From Planctomycetota bacterium (lineage in GTDB: Bacteria; Planctomycetota; UBA8742; JACQVU01), in assembly GCA_016209585.1 (NCBI GenBank), contig JACQVU010000369.1:1-9686 (forward strand): 9,686 nt of DNA. The letters run 5' to 3'. The notes below the pieces were generated by a model, which was given only the letters and a program-made list of their open reading frames with translations, was not told where the DNA came from and did no database searches. Positions 1 to 6,616 of the stretch are shown in pieces. The stretch's first letter is position 1; every line of letters begins with the position of its first letter. A program made the translations under genes and the position numbers.

Positions 1-2
1 CC

Positions 3-293
3 GCGCTGATCTTCCTGCGCGATGACGCGACGGGCGACGTGGAGTTGGTCGCTCTGCGCAAGTTCTCGCGCGCCGCGCTGAAAGCCGGTTTCCTGCTGAC
101 GGCCAACGCCTCCGGCGTTCCCTCAGCCGGCGGCACGGTGACGGAGCGGGGCCATTTGTACACCGTGGTTCCCGATGGGCGAGCCGCCGCCGCGCAGCAT
201 ATCGCGTTCATCCGGGCGATCCTGTGGCGGTCAAGGTTGCGCGGCGAGTTTCCGGTAACGGCATCCCGACAAGCGCTATCAAGGAGTCCTGAC
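3..293 (+). CDS. Partial open frame at the left edge, unknown, in frame with the next gene
   Basis: This frame is open from the window edge and shows coding-like codon use, with mostly G or C in third positions. It encodes a plausible mixed sequence (ALIFLRDDATGDVELVALRK and onward to HIAFIRAILWRS). It has no stop before position 294 and continues in frame into the exported protein that starts there. Either it is the 3' part of an upstream gene that lost its stop through a frameshift, or the downstream protein has a much longer N-terminus. I favour the first, because a strong ribosome binding site and a signal peptide mark a separate start at 294. The last ~30 codons look less protein-like. 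The family is not recognised. Confidence 0.3.
281..286 (+). promoter_or_regulatory. Ribosome binding site AAGGAG deciding the start at 294
   Basis: AAGGAG lies 7 nt before the ATG at 294. It is the best Shine-Dalgarno match in this part of the window and supports starting the exported protein at the signal peptide, not at upstream in-frame codons. Confidence 0.7.
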
Positions 294-1460
294 ATGAACC
301 TCTGCCGTTTTCTTCACATCTTTCTTCCCATCGCCGCATGGTGCCTCTCCCTTTTTGGCCCGGCGCTGAATGCGCAGGAAGACCGTGACCAGTCATCGCG
401 GGGTTCGGAAGGGAAGCCGGACGCCATCACTGCCGCCGATCTGGAGAAAATCGTCTACTGGTCGGGCGAAGGCGGCGCGCTGTATTCGCCGGTGCGCGAT
501 CCTCACCCGGTGATTCTCCGCCTTCGCGCGCACCGCGAGGAAGTTCTTCCTGTTTTGAAGCAATGGGTCCACGAACCCCCGAAGGGGGCGAGTACTGATG
601 GCATGCGGCTATTGGTATTGATCGGCCGCATCGGAACTGAAGAGGATCTGCCCTTCCTGGTAGCCACCCTCGAATCCAGTCGAACGCGCAATTCCGGTCT
701 CGCCAGCGATGCAATCAGGGCGCTCGCGTTCCTCAACACGAAACATTCGGCGCGAGTCATTTGCGACCTGATCGACGGTGGCGGTGACAAGAACCTGACG
801 CTGGGCTCCATCGTTTCGTCTTGTCGTTATTCGACGCAACTGGCGCTCATCGACAAGGTGCGCGCGCTGGTGTTGAACAGCCAGATTAAGCCGTCGGATC
901 GCGCGGAGGCGCTGGAATCCGCCGCGTTCATGCTGGACGCGGCCGGCCGCGAGCAGGATCGCGACGAACTCATCACGGCCTGTCTCGGCGACGCGACCGA
1001 CCGTGTCGTGGGGAAGGCGGCGTACTCCGTCAGCGAGTATGCCGCGTTCTCTTGCCGCGCCAAGGTTCAGGAGGTTTTGGCGAAGAAAGGCGTCCATAGT
1101 GACACGACCATCGACGCGCTACAGGCGGCGGACGACTATCTGGTTGCCGTTTCCTCTCCGGACCGCAACGGCGCATTGCTCGCGTACTATTTCAAACGGC
1201 CAACCGCCTTGGGCAACATCATGCGACACCTTGTTCCCGAGGCGGGGCTTGCGGAGCGTATCCGCGCCACCCTGGTCGAGGCGCGCAAACGCGCGCGGGC
1301 GGGAACCATGCGCTCGCATAACGACCGCGCGCTCGTGTACCTCATCAAGAAGCACGGCGGAACCGTCACCGAGGAAGACGAGCACTGGCCCCACGTGAAG
1401 GATCCGACGACGGGGCAGTGGGTGCTGCCGAAGAAGGAACCGTCGAGCGAAGGCAAGTAA
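294..1460 (+). CDS. Probable exported helical-repeat protein, function unknown
   Basis: A 388-aa protein starting with a typical Sec signal peptide: a short N-region with one Arg, a hydrophobic core at about residues 8-23, and a likely cleavage after ALNA (residue 27). The mature part is rich in paired alpha-helical stretches such as GMRLLVLIGRIGTEEDLPFL and ASDAIRALAFLNTKHSARVI. These resemble HEAT-like helical repeats, which usually serve as protein-binding scaffolds. I see no catalytic motif. The C-terminal ~40 residues are charged and probably disordered, ending in Lys/Glu/Ser-rich sequence. The start is set by AAGGAG 7 nt upstream. A small gene follows on the same strand. Export is well supported; the HEAT-like fold is an inference from helical periodicity, and the cellular role is unknown. 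Confidence 0.65.
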   Translation: MNLCRFLHIFLPIAAWCLSLFGPALNAQEDRDQSSRGSEGKPDAITAADLEKIVYWSGEGGALYSPVRDPHPVILRLRAHREEVLPVLKQWVHEPPKGASTDGMRLLVLIGRIGTEEDLPFLVATLESSRTRNSGLASDAIRALAFLNTKHSARVICDLIDGGGDKNLTLGSIVSSCRYSTQLALIDKVRALVLNSQIKPSDRAEALESAAFMLDAAGREQDRDELITACLGDATDRVVGKAAYSVSEYAAFSCRAKVQEVLAKKGVHSDTTIDALQAADDYLVAVSSPDRNGALLAYYFKRPTALGNIMRHLVPEAGLAERIRATLVEARKRARAGTMRSHNDRALVYLIKKHGGTVTEEDEHWPHVKDPTTGQWVLPKKEPSSEGK

Positions 1461-1629
1461 TTGTGGCAGGGAATACTGGCCATGCCGTCGCGCAAGACAA
1501 AGAAAAAGATTCGCGGACGCCCAAGGCATTCCACCGCCGGAGCACGCAAACGCGCATCTCGAAGCCAGCGCCCGCCAACTGGCGGGAGCAGGCTTCCGAT
1601 GGGCGCAGAAGGTCTGCGCCGGGGTGAGC
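1461..1629 (+). other. Spacer with an open frame lacking a start codon
   Basis: All three forward frames are open over much of this stretch. The frame continuous with the 1630-1947 gene is open back to 1399 and reads like real protein near its end (EHANAHLEASARQLAGAG, then FRWAQKVCAGVS), but has no ATG, GTG or TTG upstream of 1624. A second frame starts at ATG 1482 with a strongly basic sequence (MPSRKTKKKIRGRP) and ends at 1688, overlapping the next gene. The simplest reading is an older, longer gene that lost its start or suffered a frameshift here. Confidence 0.35.
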
Positions 1630-1947
1630 ATGCTCGATGCGATTTCCGATACCGTTATCTTGTCTTTCCAGGACCAGATCGATCCTGACAATATCGGCGA
1701 GCGCATTCTTACCAACTCGATCATCCGCAGGCATTTCAAGGCTTGTCCCACGGCCGGGTCCGCGGAACTCGACAATGCCGCCGCGACGTCCGTCTTTTTC
1801 TCTGTCGCTGAAGTTCTGTGCGGGGGCAATCTTCCTAGCACTCCCATCCAACAGGCACTGAACGATTCCCCGATTGCCGGCTATGTTCGCGCCCAAGGCC
1901 GCCTGCTGAAAGCGTACGGCAAGTTCTTGGATTTCGACTTCAGGTAG
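1630..1947 (+). CDS. Small hypothetical protein, possibly the 3' part of a broken gene
   Basis: A 105-aa protein from ATG 1630, or 107 aa from GTG 1624. A GGGGTG purine stretch at 1621-1626 sits just before the ATG and could act as a weak ribosome binding site. The sequence is mixed helical (AISDTVILSFQDQIDP near the start, GYVRAQGRLLKAYGKFLDFD near the end), with no signal peptide, membrane segment or motif I recognise. The same frame stays open upstream to 1399 without a start codon and looks coding near 1540-1629, so the visible gene may be the C-terminal part of a longer ancestral protein. It converges on lptB, with 56 bp between the stops and no clear terminator hairpin with a T-run. It may be expressed with the upstream exported protein. 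Confidence 0.45.
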   Translation: MLDAISDTVILSFQDQIDPDNIGERILTNSIIRRHFKACPTAGSAELDNAAATSVFFSVAEVLCGGNLPSTPIQQALNDSPIAGYVRAQGRLLKAYGKFLDFDFR

Positions 1948-2003
1948 GCCATTTTCAGGGCCGGTATTGAGCGGCGACCGGTGTTGGGTGGCCGCGCGGC
2001 GCG

Positions 2004-2762
2004 TCAGGGGCGTGCCCGGCCCCCCTCGGCCTCCACCTCCGCCAGACGGAAGTCTTTGCCGAGGTAGGCGGCGCGGACGGCCTCACTGGCCATGATCTCG
2101 CGCGGCGCGCCGGCGAACAGCACCTTGCCGCGGTCGAGGATGTAGGCGCGGTCGACCAGCGTCAGCATCTCCCGCACGTCGTGATCCGTGATCAAAACGC
2201 CCAGCCCGCGGCCCCGAAGCCCGGCCACCAGTTCCTTGATGTCCGCCCGGCCGATGGGCGAAACCCCCACGAACGGCTCGTCGAGCATCATCAACTTCGG
2301 CCCCGTCACCAGCGCCCGCGTCACCTCCAACCGCCGCCGCTCGCCGCCGCTGAGGCGGTCGGCGCGCTGGCCGCGCAGGTGAACAAGGCCCAGTTCCGCC
2401 AGGTGGCGCTCCAGCCGCGCCCGGCGCTCGGCCCGTGGAAGCGGCAACGTCTCCAGAATGGCCATGACGTTCTCTTCCACCGTGAGCCGCTGGAAGACGG
2501 ATGGCTCCTGCGTCAGGTAGCCGATTCCCAGCCGGGCGCGGCGGTACATGGGCAGCCGGGAGAGGTCGGCGCCGCCCAGGGAGACGCGCCCGCCGTCCGG
2601 CCGGATCATGCCGACGATCATGCGGAAGGTGGTGGTCTTGCCGGCGCCGTTGTCGCCGAGGATGCCGACGATCTCGCCGGCCTCCACGGTCACCGACACT
2701 CTGTCGACCACGCGGCGGCGGTCGTAGACCTTGACCAGTTCAGCGGCGTCCAAGAGGAGCAC
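2004..2762 (-). CDS. lptB: LptB, ATPase of the lipopolysaccharide export ABC transporter
   Basis: A 252-aa ABC ATPase, close to the usual ~240 aa of LptB. In the LptB2FGC complex it hydrolyses ATP at the cytoplasmic face of the inner membrane to extract lipopolysaccharide and push it along the LptA bridge. Visible motifs: Walker A GDNGAGKTT (36-44; Asp where many ABC proteins have Pro), Q-loop Gln85, signature LSGGE (137-141), Walker B LMMLDEP (157-163) with catalytic Glu162, and H-loop His194. LptB-type sequence separates it from the amino-acid (LivF/LivG) relatives: GYLTQEPSVFQRLTVEENVM, GVLITDHDVRE and the end YLGKDFRL. The GTG start is chosen for AGGAAGG 7 nt upstream. It lies 36 bp after argB and is probably co-transcribed with it. 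The usual lptA/lptC partners and rpoN are not adjacent. Confidence 0.92.
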   Translation of the reverse strand: MLLLDAAELVKVYDRRRVVDRVSVTVEAGEIVGILGDNGAGKTTTFRMIVGMIRPDGGRVSLGGADLSRLPMYRRARLGIGYLTQEPSVFQRLTVEENVMAILETLPLPRAERRARLERHLAELGLVHLRGQRADRLSGGERRRLEVTRALVTGPKLMMLDEPFVGVSPIGRADIKELVAGLRGRGLGVLITDHDVREMLTLVDRAYILDRGKVLFAGAPREIMASEAVRAAYLGKDFRLAEVEAEGGRARP

Positions 2763-2769
2763 GTCGTGG

Positions 2770-2776
2770 CCTTCCT
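2770..2776 (-). promoter_or_regulatory. Ribosome binding site AGGAAGG of lptB
   Basis: On the minus strand AGGAAGG lies 7 nt before the GTG at 2762. It decides the start, because no ATG is available near the expected N-terminus. Confidence 0.7.
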
Positions 2777-2785
2777 GACTTTCAC

Positions 2786-2807
2786 CCCGGATCCCGGCTC
2801 ATCCGGG
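2786..2807 (-). other. Hairpin overlapping the argB stop codon
   Basis: CCCGGAT (2786-2792) and ATCCGGG (2801-2807) form a perfect 7-bp stem with an 8-nt loop. The argB stop codon (2799-2801) sits at its edge and the lptB ribosome binding site begins 9 nt further on. There is no T-run, so it is not an intrinsic terminator. It could tune lptB translation or mRNA stability, or be chance in GC-rich DNA. Confidence 0.4.
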
Positions 2808-3716
2808 CGCTCCCTGGTCCGGGAGGCGGTCGGCCAGCGTCAACATCGTGCCGTCGCCGTCGGCGGTGAACACTTCGACCAGAAGGGAGTCGGGCCGGGT
2901 GCCGTCGATGACGTGGGCGCGGCCCACGCCGTCGCGCAGGGCGTCGATGAGGCCTCGCAACTTCGGCGCCATGCCGCCCTCGACCACGCCCTGGGTGATG
3001 AGTTCCTCCGCCTCGCGCGCCGAGAGGTGGGAGATGCGGCTCTGGGGATCCGACAGGTCGCGGTAGACGCCGCCCACGTTGGTGAGCGTGATCAACTTCT
3101 CGGCCCGCAGCAACGCCGCGATCCGCGACGCGATGGTGTCGGCGTTGATGTTCAGCACCGCTCCGCTCTCGTCCGCGCCCAGCGAGCAGACCACCGGCAC
3201 GAAGCCCGCCGCCAGCAGCGTGGCCAGCACCCGCACGTCCACCGCCACCACGTCGCCCACCAGGCCGTAGTCCACCTCCGTCTCCCGCCCGGTCTCGACG
3301 TCACGCACCGCCACCGGCGGCCGGCGCCGGGCGGTGATGAGCCGGCCGTCCAGCCCCGACAGCCCCACCCCCACGCAGCCGCAGCGGCGCAGGTGCGACA
3401 GCAGTTCCATGTTGGTGGCGCCGCGGAAGACCATCTTGGCCACTTCCAGCGTCGCCTCATCGGTGATGCGCCGCCCCTCCACCTTCTTCGGCTCGATGCC
3501 CAGCCGCCGCAGGAGATCGTCGGCCTGTTTCCCGCCGCCGTGGACGATCACCACCCGGATGCCCACGCGATGCAGAAAGGCCAGTTCCTCCCCCAGCGCC
3601 GACATGTTGGCGTGGGAGATGATCTCGCCCCCTATTTTGATGACGAACGTCGCCCCGCTGAACTGGTGCAGGTAGGGGAGCGCCTCACGGAGAATACCGA
3701 CGTCGCTGGGGCGCAT
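2799..3716 (-). CDS. argB: Acetylglutamate kinase, arginine biosynthesis
   Basis: A 305-aa cytoplasmic amino-acid-kinase-fold enzyme that phosphorylates N-acetyl-L-glutamate with ATP, the second step of arginine synthesis. Visible motifs: KIGG with Lys27, the VHGGGKQ loop (58-64), the acetylglutamate-binding core NINADTIASRIA (189-200), TNVGGVY of the nucleotide site (212-218) and the GGMAPKL lid (247-253). A helix precedes the first strand (SDVGILREALPYLHQF); in other ArgB proteins an N-terminal helix mediates hexamer formation and arginine feedback, so that is possible here. I start at ATG 3716. An in-frame extension to 3794 would add residues encoded by intergenic repeats and is rejected. 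No good ribosome binding site precedes 3716. The gene start is duplicated upstream at 3873-3908, so the original translation signal may have been displaced. lptB follows. Confidence 0.9.
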   Translation of the reverse strand: MRPSDVGILREALPYLHQFSGATFVIKIGGEIISHANMSALGEELAFLHRVGIRVVIVHGGGKQADDLLRRLGIEPKKVEGRRITDEATLEVAKMVFRGATNMELLSHLRRCGCVGVGLSGLDGRLITARRRPPVAVRDVETGRETEVDYGLVGDVVAVDVRVLATLLAAGFVPVVCSLGADESGAVLNINADTIASRIAALLRAEKLITLTNVGGVYRDLSDPQSRISHLSAREAEELITQGVVEGGMAPKLRGLIDALRDGVGRAHVIDGTRPDSLLVEVFTADGDGTMLTLADRLPDQGAPG

Positions 3717-3721
3717 CAGGC
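3687..3721 (-). repeat. Direct repeat copy A: live 5' end of argB
   Basis: These 35 bp cover the first codons of argB plus 5 bp upstream. They match 3873-3908 in the same orientation with two substitutions and one 1-bp indel. The two copies flank the repeat-rich spacer. Confidence 0.8.
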
Positions 3722-3872
3722 AGGGGCGAGGGACGAGGGGCGAGGGGATGAGGAAACGCGAAGAGAACCACGAATGAACACGAATGAACACCAATTCAAG
3801 TACTTCTCCAGGACTGCCCCATTCGTGTCAATTCGTGGTGCTTCCGCCGTTGGCGAGGGGCGAGGGGCGATT
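3722..3872. repeat. Intergenic repeat element with GAGGGGCGAGGG tracts and a hairpin
   Basis: On the + strand this holds tracts of GAGGGGCGAGGG-type units at its left edge (about 3723-3753) and right edge (about 3852-3869). Between them are two arms of an imperfect inverted repeat: ACCACGAATGAACACGAAT (3767-3785) and its complement (3821-3839), 17 of 19 matching, with a 35-nt loop. A CGAATGAACA unit is tandemly repeated at 3771-3790. There is no coding sequence. The whole stretch sits between the two copies of the argB start and separates argB from the upstream secreted-protein gene. It looks like a non-coding dispersed repeat, possibly mobilised in trans. Confidence 0.7.
3767..3839. repeat. 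Inverted repeat (19-bp arms, 35-nt loop)
   Basis: Arms 3767-3785 and 3821-3839 match at 17 of 19 positions, the two mismatches being adjacent. As RNA from the argB leader it could fold into a stem-loop. No T-run follows on either strand, so an intrinsic terminator is not supported. Confidence 0.75.
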
Positions 3873-3908
3873 ACGGAGAATTCCGACGTCGCCGGGGGCG
3901 CATCAGGC
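3873..3908 (-). pseudogene. Direct repeat copy B: dead duplicate of the argB start
   Basis: Read on the minus strand this copy has an ATG at 3903, 7 nt after the stop of the secreted-protein gene. An extra C breaks the frame: it encodes MRPRRRRNSP and meets TAA at 3871-3873. Removing that C gives MRPGDVGILR, against MRPSDVGILR in argB, nine of ten identical. So this is a fragment of the argB start, not chance similarity. It probably marks the original position of argB before the spacer appeared. Confidence 0.75.
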
Positions 3909-3910
3909 TG

Positions 3911-4642
3911 TCACGCACCGGGGGTCGCCGACTTGTCGGGCGACCGCGGCGGCGCGGGACCCGGGCTCGGGGCCGGCGCGGGGGCTGGTGTTCGCCCCTC
4001 GTCCCTCGCCTCTCGCCCCTCGCCCCCCGCCTCTCGCCCCTCGCCCGGCACCGCGGGTGGGGCCTTCTTCGCCTCGTCATCCGCGGCTACCAGCCGCGTC
4101 ACCTCGGCGGCGAAGTCGGCGTACCGCATGGCGATGGGGCCCTGTTTTTTCGCCTCCGGTTTCCCGGTGGCCGGGTCGATGAAGATCAAGCCCTGCACCG
4201 AGTTCCGCGCCTGCCGCTCGCCGCTTTTGGCGTCGGTGAACAGTTGGAACTTCCCCTGCGCCAGGCCGGCGGGCCGCAACCGGCCCTCGGCGTCGCGCCA
4301 CAGGAACACCACCACTTCCTCGCCCGGAACGAAGCCGGCCTCGCCCGAGACCTGCTGAATCTTGTCGCCCACCTGCCCGCCGAGTGTGTGCAGCGTGACG
4401 GCCGGCGCGGCCTCGCCGCGGAACATGCGAACGACCTCCACGTCCACCGACGTGTAGATTTTGCGCCGGAAGTTGTCCCAGTCGGCGCGGGTGCGAAGCA
4501 CGCGCCCCTCGACGATCGCCGCCGACTCCCGCACCAGATCTTCCAGCGAAAACCGCACCGCCGTCGTCGCCATTGCCGCGCGCGCCGGAATCACGGCCGC
4601 CACCAGCGCCAGGAGAGTCGCCCCGAGCCGCATGGACCCCAT
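3911..4642 (-). CDS. Secreted protein of unknown function with a low-complexity tail
   Basis: A 243-aa protein with a signal peptide (Arg5, hydrophobic residues 6-19, cleavage likely after ARA or AMA near 22-25). The mature domain (about 30-190) has the pattern ESAAIVEGRV, then YTSVDVEVVRMFRGE, LHTLGGQVGD, PGEEVVVFLW and GKFQLF. This looks like a small beta-rich extracytoplasmic domain that I have a sense of seeing in exported proteins of uncultured bacteria, but I cannot name a function. Residues from about 195 are low complexity: a run of GEGRE-type repeats, then Pro/Ala/Ser. The GEGRE part is encoded by the same GAGGGGCGAGRG repeat found near argB, in the opposite strand sense. ATG 4642 is chosen as the signal-peptide start; ATG 4633 is nearly as good, and neither has a clear ribosome binding site. 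It diverges from the FHA regulator and lies upstream of argB. Confidence 0.7.
   Translation of the reverse strand: MGSMRLGATLLALVAAVIPARAAMATTAVRFSLEDLVRESAAIVEGRVLRTRADWDNFRRKIYTSVDVEVVRMFRGEAAPAVTLHTLGGQVGDKIQQVSGEAGFVPGEEVVVFLWRDAEGRLRPAGLAQGKFQLFTDAKSGERQARNSVQGLIFIDPATGKPEAKKQGPIAMRYADFAAEVTRLVAADDEAKKAPPAVPGEGREAGGEGREARDEGRTPAPAPAPSPGPAPPRSPDKSATPGA
3992..4047. repeat. GAGGGGCGAGRG-type repeat inside a coding region
   Basis: About 56 bp of CTCGCCCCTCGCC-like units on the + strand, the complement of the tracts flanking the argB spacer. It encodes the GEGREAGGEGREARDEGR part of the secreted protein's tail without breaking the frame. This suggests the repeat spread into the 3' end of a gene where an added tail was tolerated. 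Confidence 0.75.
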
Positions 4643-4767
4643 GTTATCATGAAGCGAACCGGAAACCGACCACCGACAGATCTCCCGATCTCCCCCGACC
4701 ACCGACCTTTGGCCGCTGGCCTTCGCCCCCGGTCCCGCCGTTTCCTGAAGGGCCCGGGAACGGTCAC
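4643..4767. promoter_or_regulatory. Divergent intergenic region with a 12-bp direct repeat
   Basis: These 125 bp separate two divergent genes and should hold promoters for both. A perfect direct repeat, CCGACCACCGAC, occurs at 4666-4677 and 4695-4706, 29 bp apart start to start. It could be a pair of binding sites or another dispersed repeat. I see no convincing -35/-10 pair. Confidence 0.4.
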
Positions 4768-6597
4768 GTGACGATGTTTTCAGACCCCGGCGTTCACCTC
4801 ATCGTTCGCAAGGGCCAGCGCGAGGGCAAAGCCATCCCCATCCCCGCGGACGCCGAGGTGACGCTGGGCCGCGACGTCTCCTGCACCGTGCAGGTGGCTG
4901 ACGGCGCGATGTCGCGCCAGCACTTCTCCATCCGTCCCACGGAGGACGACTACCTGCTGGCCGACTTGGGCAGCAGCAACGGCACGTGGGTGAACGGCGA
5001 ACGGGTGCGTCGGCGGGTGCTGGCGCACGGCGACCGGATTTCCGCGGGCGATTCGGTTTTCGAGTTCGTCGATCCCCGCGGGACCGGGGCGGGAGCCGGG
5101 GCGGGCGTCGAACCTGGGCGCGTCGGCGTGGCGCTGGTGGAGGACGGCGAGGCGCTCAAGAACGCCACCTTCGTCGGCGCGCTGGACTTCTCCATGGACG
5201 CCGTCAACGCCGCCGCGAGAGAGAGCGGTATTCACGACGGTGGCCGCAAGTCACAGGACGCGCTCAGCACCATCTACGACGTGGCCAACCTCATCAACAC
5301 GGAGACGAACATCAACCGGCTCTTCGGGGTCATCGCCGAGGCCATCCTCAAGGTGGTGCCGGGCGACCGCGTCTTTCTAATCCTGCACAATCCGCGCAAC
5401 GGCGCGTTCAACACCGTCGCCGCCCGCTCGCGCGTCGGCGGGGCTGACGTCGCCGGCGGCGGCGACGGCGCCACCATCTCAAAGACCATCACCACCGAGG
5501 TGGTCACGCGCGGCGTCTCGGTGATCTCCCGCGACACGTCGTCCGATCAGAAGTACTCCGCTCTCCAGAGCATCGTGTCGTTCTCCATCAAGAGCGTCAT
5601 GTGCGCCCCGCTCAAGGCCGGCGCGCGCCTCCTGGGCGCGGTCTACGTGGACTCCATCGGCGTCGCCCGCGAGTTCACCAAGTTCGACCTCAGCCTCCTC
5701 TCGGCCGTCGGCGGGCTGGCCGGCGTGGCGCTGGAACGCGCGCAACTGACGCAGCATTTCCTGGAGAAGGAGAAGATGAAGAAGACGCTGGAGATCGCCC
5801 GCAACATCCAGCGTTCCCTGCTGCCGAAGTCCCCGCCGCCGGTCGCCGGACTGGACCTGGCCGGCGCTTCCGAGGCCTGCGACGAGACCGGCGGCGACTA
5901 CTACGACTTCCTGTCTCTCCCCGGCGGCCGACTGGGGCTGGTGGTGGGCGACGTCTCCGGCCACGGCGTCGGCGCGGCGCTGCTCATGGCCACCGCCCGC
6001 GCCTTCCTCAAGGCCCTGGGGGCGACGGTCAGCCACATCGGCCGCGCGCTGGCCGTGGTCAACACGTTGCTGGAGGAAGACACCGAGGACGACACGTTCA
6101 TGACCCTCTTCCTCGGTGCCTACGACCCCGCCGGCCGGACGCTCTCCTACGCCAGCGCCGGGCATGACGAACCGATCCTCTATCGCGCGGCCGGCGGCGG
6201 GTGCGAACCGCTGCCCTCCACCGGCCCCCCGCTGGGCATGATGCCCGGGCAGGAGTTCGAGGTGCGGGAGAACATCGCTCTCCACGCGGGCGACGTGCTC
6301 TGCCTGTGCACCGACGGCGTCTGGGAAGCGCCCAATGAGCGCGACGAGCCTTTCGGCCGCGAGCGCCTTGAAGCGTTGATTCGCGCCAACGCGGCGCTCC
6401 CCGCGCGGGAGATCGTCGCGGCGGTGCTCACCGCCGTCCGCGCCCACCGCGGCGCGCGCCCGCAGACCGACGACCTTACCCTGATCGTGGCCCGCGCCAT
6501 TGACGCCCCCGCCTCTCCTTCCGGCCCGCCGCCCGCGCCGGAGTTCGACCCCACCCGCCCGCGCCCGACTGATCCGCTGCTTCCGGCGCTGCCCTGA
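4768..6597 (+). CDS. FHA-GAF-PP2C (SpoIIE-type) serine/threonine phosphatase
   Basis: A 609-aa cytoplasmic signalling protein. The FHA domain (about 8-100) has LGRD (33-36), MSRQH (48-52) and LGSSNGTWVNG (67-77), the phosphothreonine-binding signature. After a Gly/Ala/Pro linker comes a GAF domain (about 165-325), then a helical, coiled-coil-like linker (326-352, EKEKMKKTLEIARNIQRSLL), then a SpoIIE/RsbU-type PP2C phosphatase (about 353-578). Metal-binding motifs are intact: GGDYYDF (375-381), GDVSGHG (394-400), TDGVWE (515-520) and TDDLT (567-571). The tail (580-609) is Pro-rich. Such proteins usually dephosphorylate anti-sigma-factor antagonists or kinase targets, with GAF sensing a ligand and FHA docking on a phosphoprotein. 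No partner kinase or STAS protein is visible here. GTG 4768 is chosen for GGGA 8 nt upstream; ATG 4774 is possible. It converges on the shell operon with 19 bp between the stops. Confidence 0.9.
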   Translation: MTMFSDPGVHLIVRKGQREGKAIPIPADAEVTLGRDVSCTVQVADGAMSRQHFSIRPTEDDYLLADLGSSNGTWVNGERVRRRVLAHGDRISAGDSVFEFVDPRGTGAGAGAGVEPGRVGVALVEDGEALKNATFVGALDFSMDAVNAAARESGIHDGGRKSQDALSTIYDVANLINTETNINRLFGVIAEAILKVVPGDRVFLILHNPRNGAFNTVAARSRVGGADVAGGGDGATISKTITTEVVTRGVSVISRDTSSDQKYSALQSIVSFSIKSVMCAPLKAGARLLGAVYVDSIGVAREFTKFDLSLLSAVGGLAGVALERAQLTQHFLEKEKMKKTLEIARNIQRSLLPKSPPPVAGLDLAGASEACDETGGDYYDFLSLPGGRLGLVVGDVSGHGVGAALLMATARAFLKALGATVSHIGRALAVVNTLLEEDTEDDTFMTLFLGAYDPAGRTLSYASAGHDEPILYRAAGGGCEPLPSTGPPLGMMPGQEFEVRENIALHAGDVLCLCTDGVWEAPNERDEPFGRERLEALIRANAALPAREIVAAVLTAVRAHRGARPQTDDLTLIVARAIDAPASPSGPPPAPEFDPTRPRPTDPLLPALP

Positions 6598-6616
6598 TGG
6601 CGGCCGCGCACCGAGG

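Noticed and set aside
3717..3794. A longer argB N-terminus starting at 3794
   Set aside because: The added residues come from the dispersed intergenic repeats, and homologous ArgB proteins start near the helix that follows ATG 3716.
3767..3839. Intrinsic terminator upstream of argB
   Set aside because: The stem is imperfect, has a 35-nt loop and is not followed by a T-run on either strand.
3721..3870. CRISPR array
   Set aside because: The repeated units are short, adjacent or overlapping, and have no regular spacers of constant length; no cas genes are present.
2181..4358. A 725-codon open frame on the + strand opposite lptB, argB and the secreted-protein gene
   Set aside because: Its translation is His/Gln/Arg-rich and featureless, and it is antisense to three recognisable genes. 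It results from high third-position GC on the minus strand.
4573..4767. A longer N-terminus for the FHA protein
   Set aside because: It would overlap the divergent signal-peptide gene and the 12-bp repeats; the Pro/Arg-rich sequence does not resemble protein and precedes a complete FHA domain.
5479..6447. A 322-codon minus-strand frame opposite the phosphatase
   Set aside because: It is antisense to intact GAF and PP2C motifs, and its Gly/Arg/His-rich composition is typical of a shadow frame.
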